A DNA stretch of 64,000 nt from Gigaspora margarita (lineage: Eukaryota > Glomeromycota > Glomeromycetes > Diversisporales > Gigasporaceae). This document shows positions 1 to 11,364 of the stretch, piece by piece. Below the pieces are notes generated by a model. That model did not search any database and was not told where the DNA came from. It saw only the letters and a program-made list of their open reading frames with translations. The stretch lies in the NCBI GenBank assembly GCA_009809945.1, contig WTPW01000620.1, positions 274,064-338,063 on the forward strand, read 5' to 3'. A program made the translations under genes and the position numbers. Every line of letters starts with the position of its first letter. Within the stretch, counting starts at the first letter, position 1.

Positions 1-940
1 ATAATCATGTATATCAATTTATTCAATATAAGTTTTGAGTTATTATTAATCCAAGAATTATAATTCTTTATTAACGCATTCATTTTATAATTTTTGGTAC
101 ATCTTAAAAAAAAAAAAAAATATCTAATCTAATAGCTGATTAATTTTGAACTGGGCTATTAATAGGAAGTTTATGATTAGTTTTTTTCTTTGTCTATCTC
201 AGTGCATTTGATTTTTTTTGCATTTTAACACAGCCTATGCCTATTTTAGTTTTATTATTCTCTCTTTTTTTGTTTTATCAGCAACAATAGCCTTTAATTT
301 ACTCTTTCTGGGTTAGCTCCTCTGAACATATCAGCAATCACATTAGTGCAGTATATCATAGATGAATTTGCAGGTGATTCCCAACAATATTATTTGCATA
401 AACAAGGTACTCTACTGTTTATATTATTTACTGAATAATAGAAAGAATAATAGAAAGTTTAAGTGCGAAAAGCTTTAATAGTGCAAGTATCTCATAAGTG
501 ATGATAATTAATGAGTAACTATATAGTAAAAATTTAAGATACTAAATCTCTCAAATTAGCAAATGTACAAATAAAATTTTGTTAGATTTCTTTTAATGCG
601 CAAGAGCTTAGTTACTTTAAAAAATGCATTAAAAGAAGTCTAATTTTATTAATAATATATGTTTTTATTATTACTTCGCATAATACTATATATTAAACAA
701 AATAAAAGATCTTTTAAAATTAAAAGTTGATTATTTTAAAAATCATATGAGGTTGTCTCAAATCTTAACGCTTGTGGCTGTAGAAGTTACGAAATCACAT
801 TAATTACATTCCAAGTATGGAAATTCAGCTAGAATGGTTCGCAAAACTAATTTCTAGCTCATAACCCATTTTGTAATTCAAATGGCTAATATGAATTTTT
901 ATTGCCTATTGACTATTTATGGTAGCAGTAGTGTTTATCT
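1..940. other. AT-rich intergenic, nothing recognised
   Basis: No open frame with recognisable protein similarity, no RNA gene and no clear terminal inverted repeats were seen in this stretch. It is homopolymer-rich AT sequence. Confidence 0.6.
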
Positions 941-949
941 TTGTGTAAC

Positions 950-1235
950 TAGGGTTCCTCAAATTCAAATCAAATCAAATATTGGATCAATTTAAATTTG
1001 ATCAAATCAAATTGACCCTGATTTGAATTTGATTTAATTCAAATATTTGGATTTGAATTTGATTTGAATTTGAATTTTCAATAGTAATTTTCAAATNAAA
1101 TCAAATATTTGTCAAATCAAATCAAATTTGGCCAGATTTGAATTTGATCAAATCAAATATAGTCAAATTTGAATTTGAATTTGATCAAATATTTGATTCA
1201 AATATTTGAAGATCAAATCAAATTGCAAAACCCTA
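950..1235. mobile_element. hAT-like MITE, family P (copy 1)
   Basis: The element is almost wholly self-complementary and built from alternations of GAATTTGA and CAAATCAAA. It begins TAGGGTTCCTC and ends in the complement (AAAACCCTA). Exact 8-bp direct repeats TGTGTAAC lie at 942-949 and 1236-1243, as expected for hAT transposition. Two more copies occur at 7968-8228 and 33065-33349. It has no coding capacity, so it would need a transposase supplied in trans. Confidence 0.8.
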
Positions 1236-1252
1236 TGTGTAACTAATTTATA

Positions 1253-1316
1253 AGGTGGCATGCCAAATAAAATTTTGACATGCCACAGTGGCATGCCACT
1301 ACTGGCATGCCACTAA
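1253..1316. repeat. Palindromic TGGCATGCCA tandem block
   Basis: The 10-bp palindrome TGGCATGCCA, or close variants, occurs about four times in 64 bases, spaced by short linkers. It could fold into alternative hairpins. Function unknown. Confidence 0.6.
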
Positions 1317-1504
1317 GTGCTTTGCCAGGCACCCTAAGCAAAACCAATAAAGGCAGCATATCTTCAACAAGTAAAAGCACAATGGTATATTAGTAGCATG
1401 AGTAAAAACTTGCATATTTATAAATCAAAATTCTTGTGTAATAGCAACAAACAATTATTCAATAATATCTGATTTTAGTTTTGGCCAAAATTCGCTAGTT
1501 ATAC

Positions 1505-2152
1505 TATCCCTTAGATTGTAACACAGGCAAATTTGCTTGTGTATTTTAAAAATTTTAATAAAATTTTAAATATTAATTTTAGCTATATCTTTTCTAAGTA
1601 AAAAATATTTTTTGAGTTTTGTTTTAATAACTTTGTTATGAAAATTTTTTAAAATTATTAGAAAATTTTAGTATAATCAAAGTTTAAAGTTCTTGTATTA
1701 GCATTTTTACTATTAAAATTTTTCTTTAGGTTTTCTTAAATTTTATATGTTCCCATTTATAAAAAAAATTTTTACTTCTAATACAAGCCTTAATTTTTAC
1801 AAACAAATCATTAAAGTTGCAATAATAAAAGTTATTATCCTTTATATAAACTACAATATTGTCTTAAGAACTATAGCTTTAAAACTAAAACTAAACAAGA
1901 TTATAGAGAAATTGTGATAAAATTTTTTAAAAAATTTTTTTTATAAAGTTATCTATTTTTAGCTTATATATAACTTAAATTTTTTTTCTTACAATACAAA
2001 AACTAATTTTGCAAAAAAGTAATCCTTATTTTTAAATATAATTGTACAAAGTTTTATTTAATTATCTTGGTATTTAAAAAAAGTAAATCAGAGCAAAAAA
2101 AGTGCAAAAACGCAGGCAAATTTGCCTGTGTTCTACTACAATCTAAGGGATA
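1505..2152. mobile_element. TA-flanked MITE (mariner-like ends)
   Basis: Terminal inverted repeats start TCCCTTAGATTGTA and continue ACACAGGCAAATTTGC, with a 4-base indel between the two ends. The ends abut TA dinucleotides at 1505-1506 and 2151-2152, as in Tc1/mariner insertions. The interior is AT-rich and non-coding, about 645 bp. Confidence 0.65.
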
Positions 2153-2350
2153 AGCACATGAAGGAAAATAGCTTAAATTGTTAATAGTGATCTTAAAATC
2201 ACTATAAATAAAGAAAATATTAAGGAAACACAAATATCGCTAATGGAAAAATTAAAGTATGAAAAGCGATTATTACAACTTGAAGAAAAGAAGTAAAAAT
2301 TAAGAAAATTGAGATTTTTAATTTAATTAAAGAATATGAACATGGTTTAG

Positions 2351-2474
2351 AATATAGATGCTGATGAAATATAATGAAATGTAGTGAATTATGATGAAAT
2401 TATTTCACCACTATTGGTAAAATTGGTGGTGAATTGGTGAAATTGGTAAAATTAATTTCACTAGCATCTATAGT
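2351..2474. repeat. Short foldback element
   Basis: Imperfect inverted repeats TATAGATGCTGATGAAAT and its near-complement at 2453-2472 enclose A/T/G-rich sequence made of repeated TGGTGAAATTGG. It resembles a small MITE; the target duplication is not convincing. Confidence 0.5.
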
Positions 2475-2820
2475 TTAAAACATTGATTATAATTTATATG
2501 CTTTTTTTGCTTTGCTAGTTTGAAAAAAATTTCTTACAGAATATTTGCTTTATTGAATTATTTATAAAAAAGCACTCTGTAATTGCTTTAATATGTAATA
2601 ATTATTTAAATAATAACTAATTGTTAGCAGTGTTGTCATGGAACAGCTTTGGACAATGATTTGAACAATTTTGAACAATTTTGGACAATTAAATAAAGTG
2701 AAATTACTTAAAATTTTATTAAGATAACCTATTTTAATTTTAACTGAAATGTGTTTAGCATCTAAAAATATATATAGTTATATATTTTTTAGACAGATTT
2801 ATTAATTTTAAAGCCTAAAC

Positions 2821-3773
2821 AACATCAGCAAATTTATAATAGCGTAATCTTACGTAAGATATTACGAACCGTAATATAAGCAAAATATTACATAATATAT
2901 TTCGAAATATTTCGAATTATCAAATTTTCGAAATATTATGAAAGTAATTTCGAAATATTTCGAAATAGGTTAACGAAATATTTCGATCCCTTTCAAAATA
3001 ATTTAGGACTAAAAAACCAAGCTGGATCAGGATCAGTAGGTCTGTAACCTGGATCGCGCATTAGACTAATTTTTTGAAATAGTTCGAAATAATTCGATGA
3101 TATTCAAATTCTGTACTACAAGATCAGATTAGATCTTTTGTTTATAATTAGATCTTCTATTTTTTTTCTTTCACTTTTTTGTTTTTATTTCGTTTCATTT
3201 TTTATTTTCGTTTCATTTTTTGTTTTCATTTTGTTTTTTTGTTTTCATTTTTATTTTTAATTTTTTTTTAATTATTTTTTATTTCGGCACTTTTACAAGA
3301 CACCTTTGCAAGAAGATATACAACATTTTGAAACCTTTCGCATGTCTACTCAGACTTCCGACATAATCAAGAACACCAAGAACGCTTTTTTAGAGAATGA
3401 TTTAGTTAGGCGCAAGTTTTCGCAAGTTTTTGCATGGTTTTGCAAGTTTGTGCAAGTTTTGCAAGGTTTCACGTCATTTATTTTTTCGTTTCGTGTTTTT
3501 TGTTTTTGTTTTCTTTTGTTTTATTTTAAAATTTTTTTATTATTATATTTCGGCACTTTGCGAGAACAGAACCCTTACTTCCTGGCACTTTGCACAAAAA
3601 ACAACCTAGACTTTTTCGGTACTTCGCGACTTTTTTGGCATTTCGCAAGAATATTAACACGATTTTTGCAATTTCTGAATTTACAAGAACGCGAACTCTT
3701 ACGAAGATTTGGGGCTTCGTTTATTTTTTTTATTAGTTTGCTTACACTTTTTGTTTTTTTTGTTTTTTTTTTT
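2821..3773. mobile_element. T element, partial copy running into a gap
   Basis: The terminus ACATCAGCAAATTTATAA, followed by TTACGTAAGAT palindromes and repeated TTTCGAAATATTTCG, matches the left end of the complete T element at 39048. Similarity continues through the short GCAAGTTTTTGC repeats and the T-rich tract to the N run. The right part of this copy is missing. No protein is recognised; apparent frames are T-rich low-complexity translation. Confidence 0.75.
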
Positions 3774-4668
3774 NNNNNNNNNNNNNNNNNNNNNNNNNNN
3801 NNNNNNNNNNNNNNNNNNNNNNNNNNNNNNNNNNNNNNNNNNNNNNNNNNNNNNNNNNNNNNNNNNNNNNNNNNNNNNNNNNNNNNNNNNNNNNNNNNNN
3901 NNNNNNNNNNNNNNNNNNNNNNNNNNNNNNNNNNNNNNNNNNNNNNNNNNNNNNNNNNNNNNNNNNNNNNNNNNNNNNNNNNNNNNNNNNNNNNNNNNNN
4001 NNNNNNNNNNNNNNNNNNNNNNNNNNNNNNNNNNNNNNNNNNNNNNNNNNNNNNNNNNNNNNNNNNNNNNNNNNNNNNNNNNNNNNNNNNNNNNNNNNNN
4101 NNNNNNNNNNNNNNNNNNNNNNNNNNNNNNNNNNNNNNNNNNNNNNNNNNNNNNNNNNNNNNNNNNNNNNNNNNNNNNNNNNNNNNNNNNNNNNNNNNNN
4201 NNNNNNNNNNNNNNNNNNNNNNNNNNNNNNNNNNNNNNNNNNNNNNNNNNNNNNNNNNNNNNNNNNNNNNNNNNNNNNNNNNNNNNNNNNNNNNNNNNNN
4301 NNNNNNNNNNNNNNNNNNNNNNNNNNNNNNNNNNNNNNNNNNNNNNNNNNNNNNNNNNNNNNNNNNNNNNNNNNNNNNNNNNNNNNNNNNNNNNNNNNNN
4401 NNNNNNNNNNNNNNNNNNNNNNNNNNNNNNNNNNNNNNNNNNNNNNNNNNNNNNNNNNNNNNNNNNNNNNNNNNNNNNNNNNNNNNNNNNNNNNNNNNNN
4501 NNNNNNNNNNNNNNNNNNNNNNNNNNNNNNNNNNNNNNNNNNNNNNNNNNNNNNNNNNNNNNNNNNNNNNNNNNNNNNNNNNNNNNNNNNNNNNNNNNNN
4601 NNNNNNNNNNNNNNNNNNNNNNNNNNNNNNNNNNNNNNNNNNNNNNNNNNNNNNNNNNNNNNNNNNNN
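3774..4668. other. Assembly gap (895 N)
   Basis: Undetermined bases flanked on both sides by long T homopolymers. Long frames through the gap are artefacts of translating N. Confidence 0.99.
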
Positions 4669-5640
4669 TTTTTTTTTAAAGTGCCCGTCTTCGGGAACTG
4701 GGAATTTTTTTTATTCAAGATATTAGGGCCGTTGGTATCCACTTAAGGGAATACTGGCATTTGTTACATTGATGAGAGTACAACTAGCCACACCTGCAAC
4801 TTTTGGTTGCCTATTTAAGTAGCCACCCGAGGGTCCTACACTAGCTGCCATACCTGCAACCCGCATACCGACATTGCCTATTTAAACCCTCTGGTCTCTG
4901 ATCCGCCTGCCAACCCATCTTGTATCATCGGTACAGCTACCAGTTTTTAAACCTGGAGTTCGTACCGGATGCTAATCACCACCCTTAGGACTAATTTATC
5001 CTTGACAGAAAACTTGGTAGAGCAGTCCCTGTCCCACCCAGGTATTACCTACACTTCGGTAACTTACGCTACAGCTTTACCTATACACTTGCAGTCCAGA
5101 GGTTACCTAAATCGCTACCATTACCTACTTCTGCCCTTGTAAGGTTCGCTCCAACCTCAGCACCCACCTCACCATCCTACCGGTCCTTATACCGGATTCA
5201 CAAACTTCCAAACCAGTTAGCCCGGGAGGGTCGATATGGCCTTCTTCCCTTGGTACCTACTTCCGAAACATAGGTCCTTTTCCTCCGGTGCGACTCCGGC
5301 GGCCAGGTTGGTGAACCCCCTCCTCGAGGATCTTATCGTCCGATTTTCCGGCTCCAGTTTCCGATATTCTGGTTTTGGTAGCACTGTCGAAGATCTTTGC
5401 TACCTCCTTACTCGGGGCTTGCCAAACGGGTTTCCGTTTCTCTGGTTCCTTGGATTTTGTGCGCCCAAAGGCTCCCATTCGAGATGGTGTACCAAGGCCT
5501 ACAGGTAATATACCCAACTGATCGATGAGAAGCAGTTACCGGAACACAGGTCTATTTTTCAAAGCGTCGCCAGTGGGATTTGAACCCTAGACCTGCCGCT
5601 TGGGGGGTGACAACTTAACAACTTCCCTAAGTCGCCACAC
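4662..5640 (-). mobile_element. Candidate poly(A)-tailed, tRNA-headed retroelement
   Basis: On the minus strand this GC-richer block starts near 5638 with a head containing an exact pol III B-box-like GGTTCAAATCC (5584-5594). It ends with a poly(A) run next to the gap (poly(T) on the plus strand, 4669-4677). That layout suggests a SINE-like or otherwise retroposed unit about 970 bp long, which is long for a SINE. The head repeats TGGCGAC directly at both its ends rather than pairing, so it is not a functional tRNA. Frames of 86 and 90 residues on opposite strands look accidental. Confidence 0.4.
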
Positions 5641-6611
5641 CTACTGATTGTTAATATAGCTAAAATTTTATTATTATACATATATGTATATTATACAATT
5701 TTTTATTTTCAATATTATATGCAACTACTTTATCTTCCAACTATATTTCTTTAATTAATACTGCTTACTACTAGAGATAGGTTGTTTATATATATATACT
5801 TTTACTAATTTGCTAATCAAATTTTATTTTGAAATGATACAAAACATCTAGCCTGTCTTTTTGCTTTTTGTTAATAATTTTTAGATCGTTACATAACCAA
5901 TTCCTTCTCTGAAAAAGGTAAATCCTGAACAGAAAAGATGCAAAAAGTTAATAAAAAGTCTATGCAAAAGATAATTCAAATTGGAAAAAAGGGTATAAAG
6001 AAAGATAAAAAGAAAAAGAAATGGATTTATATATTATGTACTATTATGATCAAAACAATCAAAATTCACATAAATTGTAATAAATTGCTAATTTCATCTA
6101 TAATAAATTCATATCCTGCAAAATTTCTGTACATTAAAATACATAATTTCTGTATAAATATATTGGTTATACTGTATAGAAACCTTAAATATTCTGCAAT
6201 TAATTTGTCATTTAGTTTTCAGATTATTTCAGATATAAAGCAAAAATTTTTGCCTGACCATGCTTTTCCATATTGGAACTTTCAGAAAATAAATTTTTAG
6301 AACCTTGTAGATATAAAAAAAAATTAAATAATTTATAAATCCCTACTTTCTGCAGCAATTCTGTGCTATTCTTAATACTTTTCATGTTTACAACCTAATT
6401 TTGTGATTTCTAATGCAAAAAATCATTAGCCATTTACTTATTTCTGCAAGTGATACAAATCATGTGCCAATAGAAAGTGAAGTTGAACCTGTGTTCAAAT
6501 AATGCATATTATATTATAAAATTAAAGGATTTTTTTGCTACCAAAATTTTGGTTATCTCAATTGTACATTATACAAAAATAAGCAATATATATATATACA
6601 GATACAGGTAT
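5641..6611. other. AT-rich intergenic, nothing recognised
   Basis: A 120-codon frame at 5938-6300 is lysine/isoleucine/asparagine-rich, as expected of random AT-rich DNA, and has no recognisable domain. No other feature seen. Confidence 0.55.
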
Positions 6612-6943
6612 ATACTTATTTGTGTGAGCGATACAAACCCAAATTAACCAATCAAAGCATATAAAATGTGATGTTCTCAGATCAGCCTGACATGTGAGCA
6701 AAGTAAAGAAAAATATAAAAAAAAATGAAAAAAGAGAGAAAATACAAGAAAATGAGTATTTAAACCTGTCTTAAGGCACTAATTGAAAATGACAAAAATA
6801 AAATTTTACATATAAAATCCAATTATTTATTACTATAGTCTCTAACTCTAATGTCTTAATCCTAACTTTTTAATTTTACAAACTTAGTTTATTTTTACGT
6901 CAAATTTTCTTTTTGGATTTGTATTACTCGCAAAAATAAATAT
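6612..6943. mobile_element. Element E, short copy
   Basis: Inverted ends read ACTTATTTGTGTGAGCGATA and, on the other strand, ATTTATTTTTGCGAGTAATA. The same end motif (ACTTATTTGTGC plus GTAATACAA) bounds the longer element at 7338-10037, and internal AT-rich sequence is also similar. Non-coding. Confidence 0.55.
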
Positions 6944-7967
6944 TCCACAGATATAGTATATATATACTTTAACAATTTAACTTTGTAATTTTTGCAATTT
7001 TAATTATATAACAATTTAAGTGCTATGTATTGAGTAATAAGATGCATGTAAATTTACAAAGGATTGAATAATATATTTATTTATAGTGAAATTAAATATA
7101 ATCAGTATATAGCAAATAGAGAAAAAATAATTTACCAAATAATTCATTAAATATTCAATGAATATATTGTATAGCACTGCTTATAGTACCCATATGATAA
7201 AGTACCCCTTATATAGTACCAGGGTACTATTCAACTATAAATGCCAATGATTTTTGAATAGTACCCCATAGGTTTTATTATTAAATGTACTGCTACTTAT
7301 AGTATTTTTTTCTTATATAGTACCCCTCCTTATTGCTTTACTTATTTGTGCTAGTAATACAAACTCCTAAAAAAGCAACTACCAATTAGTGAGTTTGCAT
7401 TTTGATCATTTTAGATTAGCCCAATATGAATTCTGGATATGTGCAAAAGAAGAAAAAAGTGAAAATGTGCCAAAACTAGTATTTAAATCAACCTTTGTGC
7501 ATTAATTTAAAATATTGGGAACGAAATTTTATATATAATAGTTAACTATTTATAGCTATACTTCCTAAAGCTAACCTCCTAACTCTAACTTGTGTTTTTA
7601 CCAGGGTTGTTACCATAATTTTAAAATTTTGGGTAAATTTACTAGGCAGTTTGGTAAATTACCAGTAAATTTATCTTAGTTATTTTAAGATAGAGTTTGT
7701 ATAATAAAAATTTATATAAAAATATATAAACAAAATACTATTAAAGTATATTTTTACAAAATATATTTTTGATTATTACACAATAAACAAAAATTTTTTA
7801 TTTGTTTCAATTTCTAATTTAAAATAAATATTTATTATTAATTAAAATTAATATATAGCAGAACTCTTTCTAACAATCATCTGAACCAAATTTCTGATAG
7901 AAGAAAAACAAAAAGTTTTTTGTTGGAGCATTGCCAGATACTTAAAAGTACTATAGGATAATACAAG

Positions 7968-8228
7968 TAGGGTTCCTTAAAGTCGAATCAAATTGAATAT
8001 TAGGCATATTTGAATTTGATCGAATCGAATAAGCTCTTGATTTGAATTTGATTTGATCAAATCAAATCAAATCAAATATATTTGTTATTTTTATTAAATA
8101 TTTTCGAATCGAATCGAATATTTTGTTAATTTGAATTTGATTTGATTTGAAATTTCTGTATTTGAATTTGATTTGAAATCAAATATTTGATCGAATCAAA
8201 TCGAATCAAATCGAATTGCGGAACCCTA
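7968..8228. mobile_element. hAT-like MITE, family P (copy 2)
   Basis: Same self-complementary GAATTTGA-type interior and TAGGGTTCC ends as the copy at 950. Flanking 8-mers AATACAAG and AACACAAG differ by one base, consistent with an aged target duplication. It splits the gene-like fragment that surrounds it. Confidence 0.75.
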
Positions 8229-8236
8229 AACACAAG

Positions 8237-8620
8237 TATATGGTTTTTAGAAAGGTCAACCACTGTTTCGAGGACTCATTTTTTATATTTGGCATGCAAG
8301 CCAGAAGCGTCAGTTGTGCAAGATAACTGGCAGTTGGTGCTCTTGGTACAAGAAATTCTGGTGGAGACGATAAAGTAGTCTTCGTCAACGAAGTATCTTA
8401 TAGTAAAACAATAGGAAACCAAAAAAATAAGTTTTATCTTCTTATACTTTCCTTTAAATTTGCTTTAAGTGACATCTCACGCTCATTTGGATTTTTCAAA
8501 ATTTTTGCCAAAAGTGGGCATCCTAGCTTACTCTTTCAAAAGATTGGCAATGTTTACTCCTTTCAAATCAAGAATACATTCCCAGGCTGGAACCAGTACT
8601 GTCACAAGTGAGTTTGGTGA
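8237..8620 (+). pseudogene. Decayed gene fragment related to 57.8-58.1 kb
   Basis: The nucleotide sequence around GCATGCAAGCCAGAAG and CAAGATAACTGGCAG is clearly related to the minus strand of 57764-58110, where GCATGCAAGCCAAAAG and CAAGATAACTGGCAG occur in the same order. Similarity continues through a TTTTTCAAAATTTT stretch and AAAAGATTGGCAATGTTTA. No single frame stays open in either copy, and the sequence just upstream (7893-7925) also matches the second copy, so the MITE at 7968 split it. In the second copy the fragment lies downstream of an AAA+ ATPase-like segment. Original function not established. Confidence 0.45.
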
Positions 8621-9450
8621 CAAATAAACTATGAATGATGGGGCTTGAAATCAGGAGGGCATGTAAAAAAATTTCTTACTATTTTAGATGTAGTTTCTTT
8701 TATGTACATATAATGCTTTGATAGGTTTTACCTATGTAGTGTTATATAATTTTTATCGTCGTAGTGTTTTAGACGTAGTAACATCTTTATTTTCTATTCT
8801 TTTATTTCTTTATCTTTGGTTTTTCTTTTGTTTGTTTCTTTTTTTTAGAATTTTCTTTTTTGGTTTTGTTTGTTGGTCTTCATTTAGTAGTTCTTTTTTT
8901 CTTGAAGTTTTCTCTTTTCTTTTTCTTTATCTTTATGAGAGGCTCAGGGATAAAGTTTTTTGAAGGAATGGTTTATGAAGTAGTAACTAGATACCTTGTT
9001 ATATTCGAAAGATTTACTCATGACAAAAGATCATGGTCACTTTCATTTGACAAACACCAGTACAACAATCCTACTTGAACACCAATTTGTGGCAACCAGG
9101 TTGCGGCCTATTATAGTCTAGATATGTTTCTTGTTGTATATTTTGTATACGTCAATAATATCTAATAAATAGAGCATGATTGTTAAAGGGAAAAAAAAAA
9201 TTAACATATAACTTCAAAGTTAATATATTATTAAGAGTAATGAATATCATTTTATGATCAGTGAAAATTTATCAAAAGTGTAAATATTACATAAATGCAA
9301 AATAACAATGAGATTTGATTGGTCAAATTTAGATTTAATATTTATATATATATATATATATATAAGTAAATTTACCACATTTTTGGTAAATTATCTGATA
9401 AATTACCGTAATTTACCGATAGTAATTTACCACCTAACCCTGGTTTTTAC

Positions 9451-10153
9451 ACACTTTGTTTATTTACAAAATTAAGGGTAAGGGGTACGTAGATCATTTT
9501 TATATAGTTTTATATGGTATTTTGAAATTTTCATATAAAACTGATATATGCTACTAATAAAACTTTTTTAAATTACAACCAATTTTCATTAAAATTTTAC
9601 AAAATATAAATAAAACAATTTATCTATTATGATAAAATTTTGAACTATTATTATATTTTAAAAAAATATAGTTGTATATATCACAAAGTTTTTCTGGGTG
9701 AAGCCAAATTTTTCTGGGGTTACACAAAGTTGCTAATTTTGATTGGTCAATTTACGTAAATTTATAAGTTAGTTTTATTACTAATTTTAATACCCAATCT
9801 TTAAAAATATATATTTTACTAAGTTTTTAACCAATTTTAATAATTTTACTATTATTAAAATCAGAAAAACCTGCTCTACAAACTTGTCTTAAGTATTAAA
9901 ATTAGTTTACTTAATATAATTTATCATAAAATTAATTATAAAAAAAATTACCATTAAGTTTATATATAATTTTAAAATAGTACCCCCTACCCTTAAATTT
10001 CCTTTTTTGGGTTGTATTACCGGCACAAATAAGTAAATCCCCCTCCTTACACAGTACCCCCGGGTACTATTCAAGTCAGCTGAGGGGGTTTCTTGAATAA
10101 GACTGGGGGTCTTACAGGCAGCGCTATACGATATACTTATGGATGATATTAGG
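9451..10153. other. AT-rich sequence, element remnants only
   Basis: Contains the right end of element E and a GTACCCCCGGGTAC palindrome at about 10064-10077. No coding sequence recognised. Confidence 0.5.
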
Positions 10154-10233
10154 TCAGCATCATTTAGATTTCATTTGTTTACTCGGATCATACCGCGAAG
10201 CCGAGCAAACTAATGAAATCTAAATGATGCTGA
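10154..10233. repeat. Long perfect-stem hairpin
   Basis: TCAGCATCATTTAGATTTCA and onward to ACTCGG pairs with CCGAGCAAACTAATGAAATC and onward to GCTGA: a stem of about 33 bp with few mismatches around a 14-base loop. It resembles a tiny foldback MITE or a structured RNA; a partial third copy of ACAAATGAAATCTA lies at 10278. Confidence 0.65.
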
Positions 10234-10689
10234 TAAATATTGCCTACACAACTTAATGCTGATCAAAATATTGCCAACAAATGAAATCTAGTGTTTATTG
10301 ACCATGTTACTAATATTTATTAATAATTTAAAAGCATAAAATATAGTTTATTGATCACAAGGTTTCTTTCTTTTTTCCTTTACTGGATTTTTTTTTTTAT
10401 CCGTCATTTTTTAATTTTGATAATGGATAAGCATTAACGTTAAGAGAAAAAGATATAAAAAAAAAAAATATTTTCCGAATGCGGGATAGATGTTGATGTA
10501 CCATGAATTTAAAAATACAAGATCAGACGTCAGTATATCACCTGATCTTATATAAGTCCAAAGTAGATATTAATTTATCCATGATCATTAATATTTAATA
10601 ATGAATATCGAATATTCATTCGAAATTTTCTAAACAAATGAATTGGTAATGCTTGGGCATTTTTTACGGGAGAGTCCCTAAATTTCTGG

Positions 10690-10789
10690 GTCGGGTGCGT
10701 CCTAGTGGTTAGCAGGTTCTATAGTAAAATTATCGGCATTTTTTCATTAGTTAAAATTTTGAATACCTTGGGATTCCGATCCAGCCGAC
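10690..10789 (+). other. tRNA-like sequence (pseudo-tRNA or SINE head)
   Basis: A D-arm-like CCTAGTGGTTAGCAGG is followed 60 bases later by a T-arm-like TTGGGATTCCGATCCAG. The outer GTCGGGT and AGCCGAC can pair at 6 of 7 positions. D-stem pairing is poor, and the middle is too long and AT-rich for a normal anticodon arm. Hence a degenerate or SINE-derived tRNA rather than a working one. It lies 165 bp upstream of the methyltransferase gene. Confidence 0.4.
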
Positions 10790-10954
10790 TGGAAATTTGG
10801 AGTTCTTATTTTCACGAGTAATACTTTCTAGATCGGCCAATATAGAATCCGAACACGTGCACTAATTAAAATGATTTTTCACGGTACTACTGGAAGAAGA
10901 TCGCTCGATCGACCTGCATTAATTAGATTCGTAAAACTTCAAATTTGAATAAGA

Positions 10955-11332
10955 ATGGCTTTTAGAACTCTCACCGACGAAGATCTTTCAATTCAAGATA
11001 ATGCTATTCGCGGAACTAATGAGGATGCAATTACAAGTAAATTGTAAATAATAATTCTTTCTTAGAATGTTGCGTATAGACAATAATTGTGAAAATAAAG
11101 TTAAATAAATCGAACATTGAAATTTCAAAACTATGAAAAGCATTATTCTACTGAAATTATCATTAATAAATATGCTATATTATATAGATCCGCTGTAAAT
11201 GCAGGATATATTCAAGATGAGTATGTAAAATATTTTCACAAAAGACCAGTTAAAAGATCACCTCTTATTAACAGAGGTAGTATCGTTTTTTAATATTGAG
11301 AGATTTATTTACGAATTGATCAGCCATTTATC

Positions 11333-11364
<32 letters not shown>

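Larger units (their letters stand above)
7602..9442. mobile_element. hAT-like element F
   Basis: Begins CAGGGTTGTTACCATAATTT and ends ACCACCTAACCCTG. Exact 8-bp flanking repeats GTTTTTAC lie at 7594-7601 and 9443-9450. CAGGG ends plus an 8-bp target duplication are hAT hallmarks. No transposase frame was recognised in its 1.84 kb; it contains a fragment similar to sequence at 57.8-58.1 kb. Confidence 0.7.
7338..10037. mobile_element. Element E, long copy with nested insertions
   Basis: Ends TTACTTATTTGTGCTAGTAA and the complement of TTTACTTATTTGTGCCGGTA define a 2.7-kb unit related to 6612-6943. Most of its length is a later hAT-like insertion at 7602-9442, which itself carries the P-family MITE at 7968-8228. 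Copies of TAGTACCCC outside both ends suggest a further outer element that I could not delimit. Confidence 0.5.

Noticed and set aside
3306-4742. Long frames of 345-457 codons
   Set aside because: They exist only because runs of N are translated without stops; the remaining residues are phenylalanine-rich homopolymer translation.
5236-5517. Overlapping 86- and 90-codon frames on opposite strands
   Set aside because: Neither shows a recognisable domain; high GC in the block lowers stop frequency by chance.
5568-5640. Functional tRNA on the minus strand
   Set aside because: B-box is good but the ends repeat TGGCGAC directly and cannot form an acceptor stem.
8718-9078. Overlapping 72- and 81-codon frames
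   Set aside because: Phe/Leu-rich translation of T-rich DNA inside element F with no conserved motif.
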